Shown here: in pieces, positions 43,447 to 50,924 of the stretch | Layout of the letters: every line of letters begins with the position of its first letter | How positions within the stretch are numbered: position 1 is the stretch's first letter | DNA from: Salibacterium aidingense DSM 18341 | GTDB taxonomy: Bacteria > Bacillota > Bacilli > Bacillales > Marinococcaceae | Assembly: GCF_000429685.1 (NCBI RefSeq) | Contig: NZ_AUCI01000001.1 | Span: 124,001 to 188,000, forward strand | Direction: 5' to 3' | DNA: 64,000 bases | Translations under genes and position numbers: made by a program | Notes under the pieces: generated by a model | What the model was told of the DNA's origin: nothing | The model's database searches: none | What the model saw: only the letters and a program-made list of their open reading frames with translations

Positions 43447-44532
43447 TTAATTTTCTTCCCGGTACTCTTCAATAAAGTCCTGAGTTTTATTTATAAAATC
43501 TTGATCCACCGTTTCACTAAATTCAGAATAATCAATCGCTTCTTTAAATGGCTGCATATCAGGTTCAGTTATCTCTTCGAACTCCCCTTCGAGAGTGCTT
43601 CTCATCTCTTCATCAACTTCTTGAGTGAACTCTCTGGAAGCATCCCGGGCCTCCTCTGCTGCTGTCTGAACAACTTCCTGCAGTTCAGGGTCAAGTTCCT
43701 CCCAAAGCGGAAGATTCATTATGAAATTGACATGATAGTAAAAGTGATTGGTCATAGCCAAGTAATCCTGAACTTCATGGAAGTTATTTTCATAAATAGC
43801 ATCCAACGGGTTAAATTGACCGTCAATCACTCCCTGCTGAAGCCCTAGATAAACCTCAGTGAACGCCATCGTAGTAGTCGAAGCCCCCAGTTGTTCAAAT
43901 GTGCTGATAGAAGTCGGTTCTTCCGGACTGCGAATTTGGATGCCCTCCAAGTCTGACGGTTCATTTATGGGTCTTACATTATTAGTGATTTGAGCAAATC
44001 CTAAGTCCGTGTGGGAGAGAATTTTATAGTCAGCTTCTTCTGCGAGAGACTTTAACTCATCGCCAATGGGGCCATCTAAGACTGCATAAGCCTCATCAAA
44101 GTTTTCCACCATAAATGGCAATTGTAAAACGGCGTATTCTGGAATAATATTTTGCATAGATCCTCCACCAGCTAATTGAAAATCCAATGCTCCAGTCTGA
44201 ATTTGTTCAAGCATTTCCTGCTCTGAACCCAGACTTTCAGCAGGCTGAATATTAACAGTGACATTTCCGTTCGTTTCTTCTTCCACAATTTCTTTAAATC
44301 GTTCAGCAGCAACATCTCGGACAGAATCTTCAGGTGTATTAAAACCAATGGTCCATTCGTATGATTCTCCGTTATATCCTTCCTCGCTTGCATCTCCCCC
44401 CTCTTCTTCAGAATTAGAATCCATTTCTTCTGCAGAAGATTCACTACCCGTCTCATCATTTTCCCCTCCACACGCTGTCAAAAAAAGAATCATAGAGAAA
44501 ACAGCGATACTACATTTCCAAAGGTTTTTCAT
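43447..44532 (-). CDS. TRAP transporter solute-binding lipoprotein (DctP)
   Basis: 361 residues from ATG 44532, preceded by AAAAGGGG. The lipoprotein signal ends LTACGG, followed by a very acidic linker. DctP-family motifs: YEWTIGFNTPEDSVRDVAAE, LEGIQIRSPEEPTSI with the Arg that binds the ligand carboxylate, and EVYLGLQQGVIDGQFNPLDA. The ligand is a small carboxylate or amino acid derivative that feeds the downstream PLP enzymes. Anchoring to the membrane is the normal form in Gram-positive bacteria. Confidence 0.92.
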   Translation of the reverse strand: MKNLWKCSIAVFSMILFLTACGGENDETGSESSAEEMDSNSEEEGGDASEEGYNGESYEWTIGFNTPEDSVRDVAAERFKEIVEEETNGNVTVNIQPAESLGSEQEMLEQIQTGALDFQLAGGGSMQNIIPEYAVLQLPFMVENFDEAYAVLDGPIGDELKSLAEEADYKILSHTDLGFAQITNNVRPINEPSDLEGIQIRSPEEPTSISTFEQLGASTTTMAFTEVYLGLQQGVIDGQFNPLDAIYENNFHEVQDYLAMTNHFYYHVNFIMNLPLWEELDPELQEVVQTAAEEARDASREFTQEVDEEMRSTLEGEFEEITEPDMQPFKEAIDYSEFSETVDQDFINKTQDFIEEYREEN

Positions 44533-44633
44533 ACTACCATCCCCTTTTAAAAATATTGACCTACGAACCAATATAAATCATATTTTTCTAAATAATCTGA
44601 TATTTAATAATTTATTATGTTCAATTTTGTATT

Positions 44634-45098
44634 TTAATTTATTACTTCAACAATCATTTCTATTTCAACTGGTGTGTTAAATGGGAGTTCATTACATGCC
44701 ACCGCAGATCTAGCATGTTTTCCTTTTTCACCTAAGATTTCCACCAAAAATTTCGACGCCCCGTCGAGTACATATGGCTGTTCAACAAACCCATCTGTTG
44801 AGTTGACAAATCCTAATATTTTCACAACCTGCTTGATTTTATCCAGATCACCTATTTCTTCTTTAATAACAGATAAACAATTAATAACTCCCTGCTTAGC
44901 AGCTTCTTGTCCTTCCTCGACACTGACATCCTTTCCAAGCTTTCCTTCAAACATTAACTTCCCATTTACTCTGCAGTCTTGTCCAGATGTATAAACATAG
45001 TCCCCAAACTGTTTCGTAGCAACATAGCTGAATTTAGGAGTATTAGGCTGTGGCAGTTCAACTTCTAATTCCTGCATTTTTTCTTCAACCTTAGACAT
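44634..45098 (-). CDS. RidA-family enamine/imine deaminase
   Basis: 154 residues of the YjgF/YER057c/UK114 fold, in the longer subgroup with an N-terminal extension (TPKFSYVATKQFGDYVYTSG). The conserved Arg in HARSAVACNELPFNTPVEIE contacts the substrate carboxylate. It hydrolyses reactive 2-aminoacrylate-type intermediates released by PLP dehydratases, which fits the dehydratase-like genes in this operon. RBS AAGGGGGGAGC precedes the ATG. First gene of the TRAP-PLP cluster after the regulator. Confidence 0.88.
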   Translation of the reverse strand: MSKVEEKMQELEVELPQPNTPKFSYVATKQFGDYVYTSGQDCRVNGKLMFEGKLGKDVSVEEGQEAAKQGVINCLSVIKEEIGDLDKIKQVVKILGFVNSTDGFVEQPYVLDGASKFLVEILGEKGKHARSAVACNELPFNTPVEIEMIVEVIN

Positions 45099-45212
45099 TT
45101 TTGCTCCCCCCTTGAATTTTCAAAATTATTTAAAATTAATACAAATTTATTTTATATCTTAAAAAAATATTTGTCAATGTCAAAAAATAATAAATTTTAA
45201 GCAATTTTTTTA

Positions 45213-45250
45213 TAAAAAAAGCGCCCGCCTATAACAGCAGGGCTTTTTAA
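45213..45250 (-). terminator. Probable terminator after the DauR-type regulator
   Basis: On the minus strand GCCCTGC and GGGCGC form an imperfect stem followed by TTTTTTT, 43 nt past the regulator stop. Confidence 0.6.
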
Positions 45251-45292
45251 CATAATTTTCAGTTTTTAATGATTACTAAAAGAATAGAAGGG

Positions 45293-45943
45293 TTAAATTT
45301 GATTATTTTCCTCCAAACTTCTTGCCTCTTCTAAATAATTATATATGGTGAATTTTGAAATGCCTAAGAAAGTTGCTACCCGATTCATAGAGCGTTTAAC
45401 GGTAAATACACCCTTTTGATCTAGAAACCTTAAAACCTTCATTTTGTCTTCTTTTTGCATATATGGTATAGGTTTTCCTACCATATTAATGGCCTCTTCT
45501 AACAAATTTTCGATAACCTCATTAATATCACCGGCAAAGGTTTCATCTACTTCTTGGTCGGTTTTTATAAAATCATTCAAGACATGGGATACAAGTAAGA
45601 ATTCAGAAATATCATAATTAATGCATATAGAACCCATTATTTCTCCATCATCATTTCTAAGATAGATGGAAGAAGATTTTAGAACTTTCCCATCCTGAGT
45701 TCTAGCTCGATAATTCAACATGTTCCCTTCTTTAGGCGGATGTTCTTTCATTATTTCTAAACCCAGGTTTGTACTGGAATCTCCAACTTTTCTTCCAGTC
45801 ACGTGACCATTTTCAATAGCTACAATAGAATGTTCAAGCTCTCGAGTATCATGTAAAACCACTTCACAATTTGGCCCTAAAGCTTGAGCTATAGGTTTGA
45901 TTAAGGGTTTTAGAACGGAACACATTTCATCAAAATTTTTCAT
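45293..45943 (-). CDS. YheO-like PAS / DauR-type transcriptional regulator
   Basis: 216 residues. The N-terminal YheO-like PAS domain (about 5-120) contains CEVVLHDTRELEHSIVAIEN and SICINYDISEF. The C-terminal helix-turn-helix (about 165-212) reads VLRFLDQKGVFTVKRSMNRV and FLGISKFTIYNYLEEAR. DauR of this family controls D-arginine catabolism, so the domain pair goes with amino-acid catabolic clusters. It sits at the head of the cluster, on the same strand but behind its own terminator. ATG 45943 has GGAGAGG 11 nt upstream; an earlier GTG at 45961 is less likely. Confidence 0.87.
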   Translation of the reverse strand: MKNFDEMCSVLKPLIKPIAQALGPNCEVVLHDTRELEHSIVAIENGHVTGRKVGDSSTNLGLEIMKEHPPKEGNMLNYRARTQDGKVLKSSSIYLRNDDGEIMGSICINYDISEFLLVSHVLNDFIKTDQEVDETFAGDINEVIENLLEEAINMVGKPIPYMQKEDKMKVLRFLDQKGVFTVKRSMNRVATFLGISKFTIYNYLEEARSLEENNQI

Positions 45944-46061
45944 AAATAAGATCCTCTCCACGACATTTTATTTTATAGCAATTATACAATATTTCAACTA
46001 TATTTTTATAGATATTTAAAAAATTTTTAAATACTCCATACAAGAGCATCCTTCAGCATAA

Positions 46062-46092
46062 AAAATCCCATCATGATATCATGACGGGATTA
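46062..46092 (-). terminator. Terminator of the MarR-MMPL operon
   Basis: AATCCCGTCATGA and its complement around a short centre, followed on the minus strand by TTTTTTATG; 36 nt after the MMPL stop. Confidence 0.88.
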
Positions 46093-46127
46093 AACTATTT
46101 TTGATCATTTTCTTATCCTACTGCAAT

Positions 46128-48773
46128 TTATTTTTCCTTCTCCACTGCTGCCGAATCAGATTCATTCAGGCTGACGATAGCTGGAATGAATAAGGGCAGG
46201 ATGACAAGACCAAAGAGCATCAGGCCGGTCACCACCACGGTACCTACCTGCATAAGAGTCAGTACGCCGGATGGAATCATCGCGCCAAAGGTACCGGAGA
46301 GAATGATGGCAGCGGTGATGATGACCGTCCCCATTTTTACCATTGCTTTCATCAGTCCTTCGCGCACGCCGAGTTTTGATTCTTCGCGATACCGGTCAAA
46401 CAGGAAAATCGAGTAGTCCACGCCGAGAGCGACGAGCATAACGAAGGCGAAAAACGGAACCGGCCACATCATGCCGGGATAACCAAGGGCGTTCACAAAG
46501 ACCATCTCTGCCACTCCCATGGCGGTGAAATAGGTCAACAGCAATCCTCCAAGGATAAAGACCGGCTGGAAGATCGAGCGCAGCAAAATCGCCAGGATAA
46601 CGAAGAGTCCGATTAAAATAATGATAATCGTGTTTGTGAAATCTTCGGAAGAAATATCCTGTAAATCTGCATTTGTCCCGGGCACACCGCTATAAGTAAA
46701 AGTATCATCTTCGAGCGGTGTGCCGGCTGTTTCCTGGTCCACGATTTCTTTTACCTGCTCGACAGCATCAATAGCTTCCAGTGAATAAGGATCTTTCTTC
46801 AGACTGACTTCCATCGTCATACCGGTTTCACCGCCGAATGCATATTGATCGACGCCTTCCTGAAAATCTTCATTTTCGAGGAGGTCATCCGGGACATATA
46901 CGCCGGTTCCCCGGATATAGGAAGCTTCAGAAGCTTCAGCCGTATACGTTTCTGCTTCTTCCAACCCTGATTCGATATCTTCCAGACCATTGATGGCATC
47001 CTGCACGCCGTTAGTCAGCTCATCGAGACCAGCTGCAAGCTCATTGGCCTGTGCTTCCTGCTGATTGCTCAGCTGCTGACTGCCCTGCTGCAAGCCGTTC
47101 TGGACCTCAGTCAACCCCTGCTGCACGCCTGCCAGCTGCTGAACCGCGGTCTGCGTATTGCCGGTCTGCTGAAGCTGTTGAGATATCCCGCTTACTTGAT
47201 TATTGATGTTTTCTATATTAGCAGCGGCCTCGTTCAGGGAACCTCCGGGGCCCCGGGTACCCTGGACCTGGCTGTTCATCTCCTGCAGCCCATCCCGTAC
47301 ATCGCCCAATCCATTTCGCACGTCCGCTAATCCATCCTGGGCCTCTGTTATACCGGAAGAGACTTCTTCCAGCTGCGTATCGACATACATATCCTCCAGC
47401 ACAGAACCAGTCGGGCGGGTTATGCCGCGGACTTCCTCCACTACGTCCGAACGTTCCAGCGTATCAGCCAGCGCTTCGGAGGCTGCCAGTTTTTCTTTCG
47501 TGACGATATCATCCTCAGAATCAATAACAATCTCAAGCGGCAGAGCATCCCCCATACCGAAGGCATTCTCAATAACCCGCAATCCTTCCACCGATTCAGC
47601 ACCAGCGCTTATTTCATCCGTATTATTATACGAAACATCATTATCGTAGGTTAGGATAAAAGGCAGGGTTACCACGGCCACAACAATAATTGAAACAATC
47701 GGACGGAATACGGAGATCCGCCCCATCGCCCCCCACAGTTTATTATCATGATGGGCGGCTCCTTTTTTCGCCGGCCAGAATAATTTTTCTTTTAACGTCG
47801 CCATGAAAAAAGGAATAAGGGTGTATAACACAAGAAGCAGGACTACAATGCCGACGGCAACTCCCACGGCCGACTGAAAAATAGCAAAGTCGGCAAAACC
47901 GATGGCCGCAAAACCGACAAAGACCGCAAGCCCGCTGTAAAACAATGTCTTTCCTGCTGTTTTATACGTCGTAACGACCGCATCAGAAACGTCCTGCCCG
48001 GCAGACAGCTCTTCTTTATAGCGGCTGAGCAGCAGAATACAGTAATCCGTTCCTATCCCGAATAACACAGCCACAAGAAAAATCTGAGTGTACGTCGAGA
48101 GCGGAAAACCAAAGGTGTCTGCCAGAAACGCAATGATAGACTGGCTGAGCAGGTATGTCACTGCCACAGAAATAAGCGGCACAAACGGCGTGACCACCGC
48201 CCGGAATACAAAAAGCAGTAATGCAAAAATGAGGGCGACCGTGATTCCTTCTGTCCGTTCCAGCCCTTCCTGTGTTGTTTCATCCACATCATTACTGATT
48301 ATTGCATCCCCTGTGACGTAACGATCCATTCCTTCGGGGGTTGAAAGGGCCTCTATCTTTTCTCCAGCCTGAACGGCTTCCTCTTCCCCTCCATTTACAG
48401 AAATCGGAACAAGCACCACGTCTTGATCTTCGGAAATTAATTGATCCCTGATTTCTTCCCGTTCAAACGGAGACGTCACATCCTCAATGTGTTCATCTGC
48501 TGATCTGATGTCTTTGAGAAAAGAGGTGATGTTCTGCTCCGATTCACCGGATAAAGGCTCTTCCATATCCAGGACAAGGCTGATGGTTTCCGCTCCTTCT
48601 CCTGCTTCATCGAGAACTTCTTTTGCCTGCTGGGAGGTCATATCCTCCGGCAGTTGAAAACTATCTTCTTCTTCCGCAAGGTTGGATAAATCCGGTGACC
48701 ATATAAACATTACTGCGGTAACTGCGATCAATGTGATTGCAATCACCCAGCGGAATCGTAATATCGTACGCAT
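46128..48773 (-). CDS. MMPL/RND-family exporter
   Basis: 881 residues. Two repeats of one plus five membrane helices, each with a family motif: GIGTDYCILLLSRYKEELSA in the first half and ALGVDYSIFLFDRYREESKL in the second. A long extracellular coiled-coil segment rich in Gln and Gly (about residues 430-640; GLTEVQNGLQQGSQQLSN) fits the YdfJ/YdgH-type Bacillus proteins. It exports lipids or drugs using the proton or sodium gradient. Encoded 44 nt after a MarR regulator that probably represses it. Confidence 0.9.
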   Translation of the reverse strand: MRTILRFRWVIAITLIAVTAVMFIWSPDLSNLAEEEDSFQLPEDMTSQQAKEVLDEAGEGAETISLVLDMEEPLSGESEQNITSFLKDIRSADEHIEDVTSPFEREEIRDQLISEDQDVVLVPISVNGGEEEAVQAGEKIEALSTPEGMDRYVTGDAIISNDVDETTQEGLERTEGITVALIFALLLFVFRAVVTPFVPLISVAVTYLLSQSIIAFLADTFGFPLSTYTQIFLVAVLFGIGTDYCILLLSRYKEELSAGQDVSDAVVTTYKTAGKTLFYSGLAVFVGFAAIGFADFAIFQSAVGVAVGIVVLLLVLYTLIPFFMATLKEKLFWPAKKGAAHHDNKLWGAMGRISVFRPIVSIIVVAVVTLPFILTYDNDVSYNNTDEISAGAESVEGLRVIENAFGMGDALPLEIVIDSEDDIVTKEKLAASEALADTLERSDVVEEVRGITRPTGSVLEDMYVDTQLEEVSSGITEAQDGLADVRNGLGDVRDGLQEMNSQVQGTRGPGGSLNEAAANIENINNQVSGISQQLQQTGNTQTAVQQLAGVQQGLTEVQNGLQQGSQQLSNQQEAQANELAAGLDELTNGVQDAINGLEDIESGLEEAETYTAEASEASYIRGTGVYVPDDLLENEDFQEGVDQYAFGGETGMTMEVSLKKDPYSLEAIDAVEQVKEIVDQETAGTPLEDDTFTYSGVPGTNADLQDISSEDFTNTIIIILIGLFVILAILLRSIFQPVFILGGLLLTYFTAMGVAEMVFVNALGYPGMMWPVPFFAFVMLVALGVDYSIFLFDRYREESKLGVREGLMKAMVKMGTVIITAAIILSGTFGAMIPSGVLTLMQVGTVVVTGLMLFGLVILPLFIPAIVSLNESDSAAVEKEK

Positions 48774-48796
48774 AATTTCTCTCCCCCATAACCAAA

Positions 48797-48816
48797 ATTC
48801 GACAGGTGACAGGCAC
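48797..48816 (+). repeat. 20-nt repeat, copy 2
   Basis: ATTCGACAGGTGACAGGCAC, identical to 34928-34947, in the short gap between the MarR stop and the MMPL start. Confidence 0.7.
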
Positions 48817-48817
48817 T

Positions 48818-49252
48818 TTATCGCAGGAGTGCTTTGACTTTCTGAAAGATGTAAATGAATTCGTCGATTTCTTCGTCTTTGATTCCTGCTAATACGGAGC
48901 TTAAGTATTCGTTTACCTGCTGGTTTGCTTTCTTATAAGCGGAAGCTCCTGCTTCTGTCAACGCAACGTATTTCACGCGCCGGTCGTTTTCGTCCGGGAT
49001 CACCCGGACATATTCTTTTTCTACTAATTTTTTCAGGCGGCTTGAGGTCGCGCTTTTATGACCTCCCTGCAGTTCCGTCAATTGCTTGGAGGTCATCGGG
49101 CCGTGCCGTTCCAATAAGTTGAGCATCTTGATCTGCTCCATCGAAAATTCTTGGTGAAGCTCATTTTCAACCTTTCGGAACACTTCATTCTGCCCGTCTA
49201 TCATCACGTCCGTGAATAAGCGGATGGCTTCCTCCATTCTTTTTTCATTCAT
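48818..49252 (-). CDS. MarR-family repressor
   Basis: 144 residues with the MarR winged helix: FSMEQIKMLNLLERHGPMTS, KQLTELQGGHKSATSSRLKK and the wing VIPDENDRRVKYVALTEAG. It sits directly before the MMPL exporter gene, a common arrangement for drug- or lipid-responsive control. A palindrome in its promoter (49278-49298) is the likely operator. Confidence 0.9.
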   Translation of the reverse strand: MNEKRMEEAIRLFTDVMIDGQNEVFRKVENELHQEFSMEQIKMLNLLERHGPMTSKQLTELQGGHKSATSSRLKKLVEKEYVRVIPDENDRRVKYVALTEAGASAYKKANQQVNEYLSSVLAGIKDEEIDEFIYIFQKVKALLR

Positions 49253-49277
49253 AAAAGTTTACCCCCTAAACCACAAT

Positions 49278-49298
49278 ATAGTTTAACCCCTTAACTAT
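49278..49298 (-). promoter_or_regulatory. Palindromic operator candidate for the MarR-MMPL operon
   Basis: ATAGTTTAA and TTAACTAT around CCCC, 26 nt upstream of the MarR start codon. The half-sites match except for one extra T. Confidence 0.6.
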
Positions 49299-49322
49299 TT
49301 AATGTCAATCTTAAAATCACTT

Positions 49323-49360
49323 TTAAAAAAAGCCCGTCACTTAGACAGACTTTTTATTGG
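49323..49360 (-). terminator. Terminator of a lost minus-strand gene
   Basis: On the minus strand AAAAAGTCTGTC and GACGGGCTTTTTTT form a stem with a T run, 14 nt beyond the stop codon of a truncated open frame (49374-49478). No intact gene feeds it today. Confidence 0.6.
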
Positions 49361-49373
49361 GTTTCCATTATAA

Positions 49374-49478
49374 TCATTTAAATACATCTTCCATCAAAAA
49401 ATTATTTTCCATAGCTGCCTCTTCAATCTCTGCAATATCTAGTGTAGGCACGGATGCAGCTGTGTCTTGAATAACATC
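49374..49478 (-). pseudogene. Truncated 3' end of an unknown gene
   Basis: 34 open codons read DVIQDTAASVPTLDIAEIEE then AAMENNFLMEDVFK before a stop, followed by a good terminator. The frame is closed upstream by TAA at 49479-49481 and has no start. The acidic, helical composition and the terminator suggest the tail of a former gene. The family was not recognised. Confidence 0.35.
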
Positions 49479-49620
49479 TTACGTATCACATGATAATATT
49501 GCGACTGAGACTTTAAAGTCACCCACAGCTAAAACTTTCGATGTAACCATTAAATATAGTTATACACGGGCAGACTCCCAAGGTGGTTACTATTCAATAT
49601 CAGATATAAGTGTCAACTAG
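49471..49620 (+). pseudogene. Truncated 3' end of an unknown plus-strand gene
   Basis: 49 open codons after a TGA (49468-49470) end KTFDVTIKYSYTRADSQGG and YYSISDISVN. Upstream of the stop the same frame reads KKLFSIAASSISAISSVG, like a signal peptide but without a start codon. This could be a decayed small secreted protein. A hairpin (49629-49658) follows. Confidence 0.35.
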
Positions 49621-49626
49621 CTCTTT

Positions 49627-49788
49627 TTACTCCCCCTCTTCATGATGAAGGGGGGAGTAATATTTCAAGAAAAGAACTACCATATTGATGACATAACCAG
49701 CTATAATTGTAAATAAAACAGGCTCCGGCCAGTTAAAAACGAGAGATAATACAATCAAGATTATACAAACAATGATAGTGAAATCCAT
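49627..49788 (-). CDS. Possible 53-residue membrane protein
   Basis: Reads MDFTIIVCIILIVLSLVFNW, then PEPVLFTIIAGYVINMVVLF and a charged end SPLHHEEGE. Two hydrophobic helices separated by a PEP turn look genuine. The ATG is preceded directly by AAGGA with almost no spacing, so translation would be weak. A hairpin overlaps the last codons. No family recognised; it could also be relic DNA, as the neighbourhood is decayed. Confidence 0.4.
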   Translation of the reverse strand: MDFTIIVCIILIVLSLVFNWPEPVLFTIIAGYVINMVVLFLKYYSPLHHEEGE

Positions 49789-49879
49789 TCCTTATACACA
49801 CTTTTCATGGTCTATCACTCCCTGGAGTCCCCATTATATATACCTGACGATTACTTAAAAATAACAAAAGTGGTATTAT

Positions 49880-50009
49880 TCAAAACATTTTTAATTGTAA
49901 ACGTAAGAAAAAACCACCGAGCATTTGTCCTCCTTCGGACAACTCCAGATTTTCAAATTCCCTTTTATTCGGGCATATCCAAATATCAATTTTTTCTTAA
50001 CCTCCATTG
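49880..50009 (-). pseudogene. C-terminal relic of a MarR-family gene
   Basis: On the minus strand MEVKKKL (from about 50007) and, in a shifted frame, ENLELSEGGQMLGGFFLRLQ then LKMF and a stop. This resembles the last helices of MarR proteins. It lies on the far side of the 909-bp inserted element from the N-terminal relic (50925-51243), in the same orientation and order. Confidence 0.5.
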
Positions 50010-50012
50010 TAC

Positions 50013-50030
50013 AACCCTATTTGTACATTT
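50013..50030 (+). repeat. Left terminal inverted repeat
   Basis: AACCCTATTTGTACATTT; exact reverse complement of 50904-50921. Confidence 0.85.
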
Positions 50031-50060
50031 CTTTCCCCTGAGAATACCATAATTTTATTT

Positions 50061-50088
50061 TGTATATAGGGTTTACCCTTATTGTACA
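50061..50088. repeat. Internal palindromic copy of the terminal repeat
   Basis: Contains ATAGGGTTTACCCTTATTGT (50066-50085), identical to 50914-50933 at the right end. GGGT and ACCC arms make it self-complementary. It may be an operator or recombination site. Confidence 0.7.
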
Positions 50089-50094
50089 TATAAA

Positions 50095-50119
50095 AAGAAG
50101 AAGGTTATACCTTCTTCTT
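50095..50119 (-). terminator. Terminator of the toxin-antitoxin operon
   Basis: AAGAAGAAGGT and ACCTTCTTCTT pair with a 3-nt loop and are followed on the minus strand by TTTTATATG. It overlaps the toxin stop codon. Confidence 0.8.
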
Positions 50120-50510
50120 AGTCAATCTGTCGATTATTTTCTTTTATTATTGAAACGATTTCTTTAAAAGAAAGGTCATGCGTTACAACATCTACTGTAA
50201 ATTGAACCTGGTCCTGAGTAGCCATTTCAAAATCAAAGCCGTTATAAGAAAGGAATTGAGTAAGGGATAAGAAGGCTGTTCTTTTATTGGCGTTTTGGAA
50301 AGCATGATTTTGAGCCAGAGATTCAAACAGCGCTGCACCTTTTTGCTCGATGGAAGGGTAAGCATCTTTACCAAAAACAGATTGTTGGGGGCGGGCCACA
50401 GCTGATTCAAGTAAACCAGGATACTTAACTCCTTTGTCTTCCGTTGGTGAATATTTTAAAATTATATAGTGATTGATCGATTCCACTTCTTGTACTGTTA
50501 AATAGCGCAT
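50118..50510 (-). CDS. doc: Doc-type toxin (Fic/Doc fold)
   Basis: 130 residues, usual length. The Fic/Doc active-site motif is HAFQNANKRTA (His69, Asn73, Asn75, Lys76, Arg77). Doc proteins of this form phosphorylate elongation factor Tu and arrest translation. The N-terminal part LTVQEVESINHYIILKY and the middle PGLLESAVARPQQSVFGKDA are typical of the death-on-curing family. The gene lies 1 nt downstream of its antitoxin gene, within the inverted-repeat element. Confidence 0.93.
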   Translation of the reverse strand: MRYLTVQEVESINHYIILKYSPTEDKGVKYPGLLESAVARPQQSVFGKDAYPSIEQKGAALFESLAQNHAFQNANKRTAFLSLTQFLSYNGFDFEMATQDQVQFTVDVVTHDLSFKEIVSIIKENNRQID

Positions 50511-50511
50511 T

Positions 50512-50775
50512 TTAACGGTCTTTGAGTTCTTTTATGGTTTCGTCATGTTTTTTGGCATTTCGTTCTAATACATCAAAAAAATCCGAGCTAATCCCTTCCG
50601 GCAAGTTGACTTTTCGACTTTTTTGGATGACGATCTCCCCGTCTTTACTAATCACATTCACCACATCTCCAGGATCTATTCCATGTTTTTTTAACATTTC
50701 GTTGGGAAGTGTTACACCGTGACTTCGACCAATATTAATGATTTTTCTTTCCAAATTACTTACCTCCAAAGACAT
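50512..50775 (-). CDS. AbrB/MazE-like antitoxin
   Basis: 87 residues from ATG 50775, with GGAGGTAAAATT before it; the frame is open upstream to 50850 but without a site. The SpoVT/AbrB swapped-hairpin DNA-binding domain is visible in RKIINIGRSHGVTLPNEMLK and GDVVNVISKDGEIVIQKS (about 8-55). The acidic C-terminal tail SSDFFDVLERNAKKHDETIK would neutralise Doc. It probably represses its own promoter; TTATAA repeats near 50800-50830 are candidate sites. Confidence 0.9.
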   Translation of the reverse strand: MSLEVSNLERKIINIGRSHGVTLPNEMLKKHGIDPGDVVNVISKDGEIVIQKSRKVNLPEGISSDFFDVLERNAKKHDETIKELKDR

Positions 50776-50903
50776 AATTTTACCTCCTCTCCTTATTATA
50801 AAATTATGTCCGTTATAATCATTATAATACATGAACCATAAATTCACCATAGTTTTATGTACTTGTAAGGTAAGATTATCTAATATTATTCTGTCCTTTT
50901 AAT

Positions 50904-50921
50904 AAATGTACAAATAGGGTT
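50904..50921 (-). repeat. Right terminal inverted repeat
   Basis: AAATGTACAAATAGGGTT on the plus strand; exact reverse complement of 50013-50030. It is embedded in a longer palindrome, 50907-50936. Confidence 0.85.
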
Positions 50922-50924
50922 TAC

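Larger units (their letters stand above)
50013..50921. mobile_element. Transposase-less element carrying a toxin-antitoxin pair
   Basis: 909 bp bounded by perfect 18-bp inverted repeats (AACCCTATTTGTACATTT at the left, its complement at the right) and flanked on both sides by TAC (50010-50012 and 50922-50924), which looks like a 3-bp target duplication. It contains only the Doc toxin and AbrB-type antitoxin genes plus a third repeat copy at 50061-50088. It separates two parts of a MarR pseudogene. With no transposase inside, it would move only with help in trans. Confidence 0.7.

Noticed and set aside
34988-45943. Ectoine degradation (eut/doe) operon
   Set aside because: A TRAP carrier and a threonine dehydratase-like gene fit, but no M24-type ectoine hydrolase, DoeB-type deacetylase or cyclodeaminase is present; kept only as an alternative.
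49807-50052. Plus-strand 81-codon frame
   Set aside because: It runs antisense to the MarR C-terminal relic and through the left inverted repeat; no ribosome-binding site.
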